Shown piece by piece: positions 37,071-39,007 of a DNA stretch of 39,007 nt. The stretch lies in assembly GCA_026416585.1 (NCBI GenBank), contig JAOAEV010000118.1, positions 1 through 39,007 of the forward strand, written 5' to 3'. The position numbers were made by a program, and so were the translations under genes. Numbering within the stretch: the first letter of the stretch is position 1; each line of letters begins with the position of its first letter. This DNA is from Chlorobiota bacterium (GTDB lineage Bacteria; Bacteroidota; Ignavibacteria; Kapaibacteriales; NICIL-2). Below the pieces are notes generated by a model that was given only the letters and a program-made list of their open reading frames with translations, was not told the origin of the DNA and searched no databases.

Positions 37071-38162
37071 TCACCACCGGTATCGGCTTATGTAGTTAGT
37101 CCTGTCGAGAACCAAACGATGTTTGTTGATCCATCGTTCAAGTTTTTCGAGTTGAGAGCGATTCTGCTTGGCATATTCAGCGAACTGCATTGGCTTGCCG
37201 TACTGTGCCACAACATGCACATATGCTTCAAGCAATCCTTCATCTCGTAGATGCCGATAACGCTCGATAATGATGTTTCGATAAAGTGTATCGAGTCCAC
37301 GCTCATACCAGAGGTCAAGGAATCGGCTCAATAGAGTGTCTATCGAAGCAACTGGCAATTCGAAGTCACGATTGAAGCGCAGGATCCGAGCGGCGTCGCT
37401 CAATGTTGACGAAAATGCTTCTGGAAAAGTCGCTCCTGCAGGTGCATTTGCGCGTATCTCACGCGACAGGATAATGCGACCATTTTGATCGAACTCCTCA
37501 ATTGCTTCACGGAAGACGTTGTACCAGATCGTACTCATTTCGTCAGCTTTCGAGCTATTGGGGCGCAAGTTGATGAATAGTTCGGCATAGAATATCACCC
37601 ACAAACGTTCTGTCGAGGCACGATAGAATCGTGCCCCCCAGTAATAACTGAGCGGATAGGACGGATCGCCACTTATCGCACTTTCTATCTCTTCAAGTGC
37701 TTCATCGAGATCCCCACGCTGTGCAGCACGGATTGCCATTTCGACGTGCAATCGTGCAGATGTCGGAAAAATCTTCAACCCACGGCGATAGAACAGTTCA
37801 GCATTGAGTGTATCGTCGAGTTGTGCGTAAAGATTTCCGAGTAGTTGGAAGTAGTGATCACGCTGTGAATCTTTCGAAAGATTTGAATCGCAAAGTGGGA
37901 GACACTCAGCAAGCGCCTCTTGATATTTTTTCTGCAGGGAAAGCACCAACGCCAACTCATATCGCGCATCATAGTAGTTCGGATATCGTTTGACAACATC
38001 GCGGAGCATATGCTCTGCCTCTGCGTATTTCTTTGCGTCAATTGCGGCGATAGCACGGTTGACTTGGGCTACTGCAGAACGCGGTTGTGCAGCAACAATA
38101 ACCGGAACACTGCACGCAAGAGTAACAACAACTAATCCAACCCGATACACCTTCAATCTCAT
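37071..38162 (-). CDS. Secreted/periplasmic TPR-repeat protein
   Basis: Signal peptide [30 protein letters not shown]-like [58 protein letters not shown] overlap with the fumarase gene. Confidence 0.78.
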   Translation of the reverse strand: MRLKVYRVGLVVVTLACSVPVIVAAQPRSAVAQVNRAIAAIDAKKYAEAEHMLRDVVKRYPNYYDARYELALVLSLQKKYQEALAECLPLCDSNLSKDSQRDHYFQLLGNLYAQLDDTLNAELFYRRGLKIFPTSARLHVEMAIRAAQRGDLDEALEEIESAISGDPSYPLSYYWGARFYRASTERLWVIFYAELFINLRPNSSKADEMSTIWYNVFREAIEEFDQNGRIILSREIRANAPAGATFPEAFSSTLSDAARILRFNRDFELPVASIDTLLSRFLDLWYERGLDTLYRNIIIERYRHLRDEGLLEAYVHVVAQYGKPMQFAEYAKQNRSQLEKLERWINKHRLVLDRTNYISRYRW

Positions 38163-39007
38163 GCTTCGACGTTCGGACTGAGCATGTCTTCTGGTCGCAC
38201 AAGTTTATCGAAGGTTTCTCCGTCGAGAATACCCAGTTCGATCGCTGCTTGCCGCAGTGATACCCCATTCTTGTATGCATATTTAGCAATTCGTGCGGCA
38301 CTGTCATAGCCGATGTGTGGATTGAGCGCCGTCACGAGCATAAGCGAATGATGGACGTAGTACTCCAACCGCTCTCGGTTCGGCTCAATGCCCCGGGCGC
38401 AATGTTCGTCGAACATTCGGCATGCATCTGACAAAAGCCGCGTGCTTTGCAGGACATTGTAAATGATCAGCGGTTTGAACACATTCAATTCGAAATTGCC
38501 CGAAGCGCCACCGACGTTGATTGCTACGTCGTTGCCAAACACTTGTGCGCAAACCATCGTCATTGCTTCACTCTGTGTTGGGTTGACTTTTCCCGGCATG
38601 ATCGAGCTACCCGGCTCATTTTCAGGAATAAAAATCTCGCTCAAGCCACACCGAGGGCCTGATGCCATCCAACGGATATCATTGGCAATTTTCATTAAAG
38701 AAGCGGCCAGAGTTTTGAGTGCGCCGTGTGCGAAGACAAGTGCGTCATGTGCTGCAAGAGCTTCGAATTTATTTGGTGCACTTCGAAATGGCAATCCTGT
38801 AAGCTCCGCAATCTTTTCTGCAACGCGACAAGCAAATTCTGGATGTGTATTTAGTCCAGTGCCCACAGCAGTCCCACCAATAGCAAGATCATAAAGGCGA
38901 TCAAGCACTGATTCAATGCGTTCAATACTCAAGCTTAGCTGCTGAACGTAGCCGCTAAATTCCTGACCCAGCGTCAGCGGTACAGCGTCCATCAGGTGTG
39001 TGCGCCC
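38159..39007 (-). CDS. fumC: Class II fumarate hydratase (partial; runs off window end)
   Basis: [24 protein letters not shown]...[16 protein letters not shown]...[28 protein letters not shown]. Confidence 0.94.
   Translation of the reverse strand, partial: GRTHLMDAVPLTLGQEFSGYVQQLSLSIERIESVLDRLYDLAIGGTAVGTGLNTHPEFACRVAEKIAELTGLPFRSAPNKFEALAAHDALVFAHGALKTLAASLMKIANDIRWMASGPRCGLSEIFIPENEPGSSIMPGKVNPTQSEAMTMVCAQVFGNDVAINVGGASGNFELNVFKPLIIYNVLQSTRLLSDACRMFDEHCARGIEPNRERLEYYVHHSLMLVTALNPHIGYDSAARIAKYAYKNGVSLRQAAIELGILDGETFDKLVRPEDMLSPNVEA

Overview
The window is a compact, housekeeping-dense bacterial chromosome segment. Its gene content suggests the Bacteroidota/Chlorobiota (FCB) group: fused LpxC-FabZ, tandem OmpH/Skp genes, a SusC-like N-terminus, a Cox24/mS38-like mini-protein, and TAnnTTTG promoter-like boxes. 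That taxonomic placement is inference. From left to right: (i) a minus-strand envelope cluster (uppS-bamA-ompH-ompH-lpxD-lpxC/fabZ-lpxA-DUF1207-like-ychF) after the N-terminus of a TonB-receptor-like protein; (ii) a plus-strand block of HU, TPR protein, a 31-aa Arg/Lys-rich mS38/bS22-like protein absent from the ORF track, gap, pgk, rhomboid and ispG; (iii) a minus-strand block sufB-C-D-S-U-T-fdx-rrf2-iscS-iscA-sod followed by LON-domain-folP-rpe; (iv) a plus-strand block of pdxJ, a two-OmpA-domain protein, dxs, tRNA-Lys(UUU), ABC exporter, holB and dtd; (v) a minus-strand block with an E2 acyltransferase carrying two near-identical lipoyl repeats, a TPR protein and partial fumC. I found no CRISPR array, mobile element, phage or recognizable defence system, and no clear-cut novel system. 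The best candidates for follow-up are the inverted repeat between suf and pdxJ, the hybrid SUF/ISC operon, the small mS38-like ORF, the dual-OmpA protein, and a terminator embedded in the coding end of a convergent gene.
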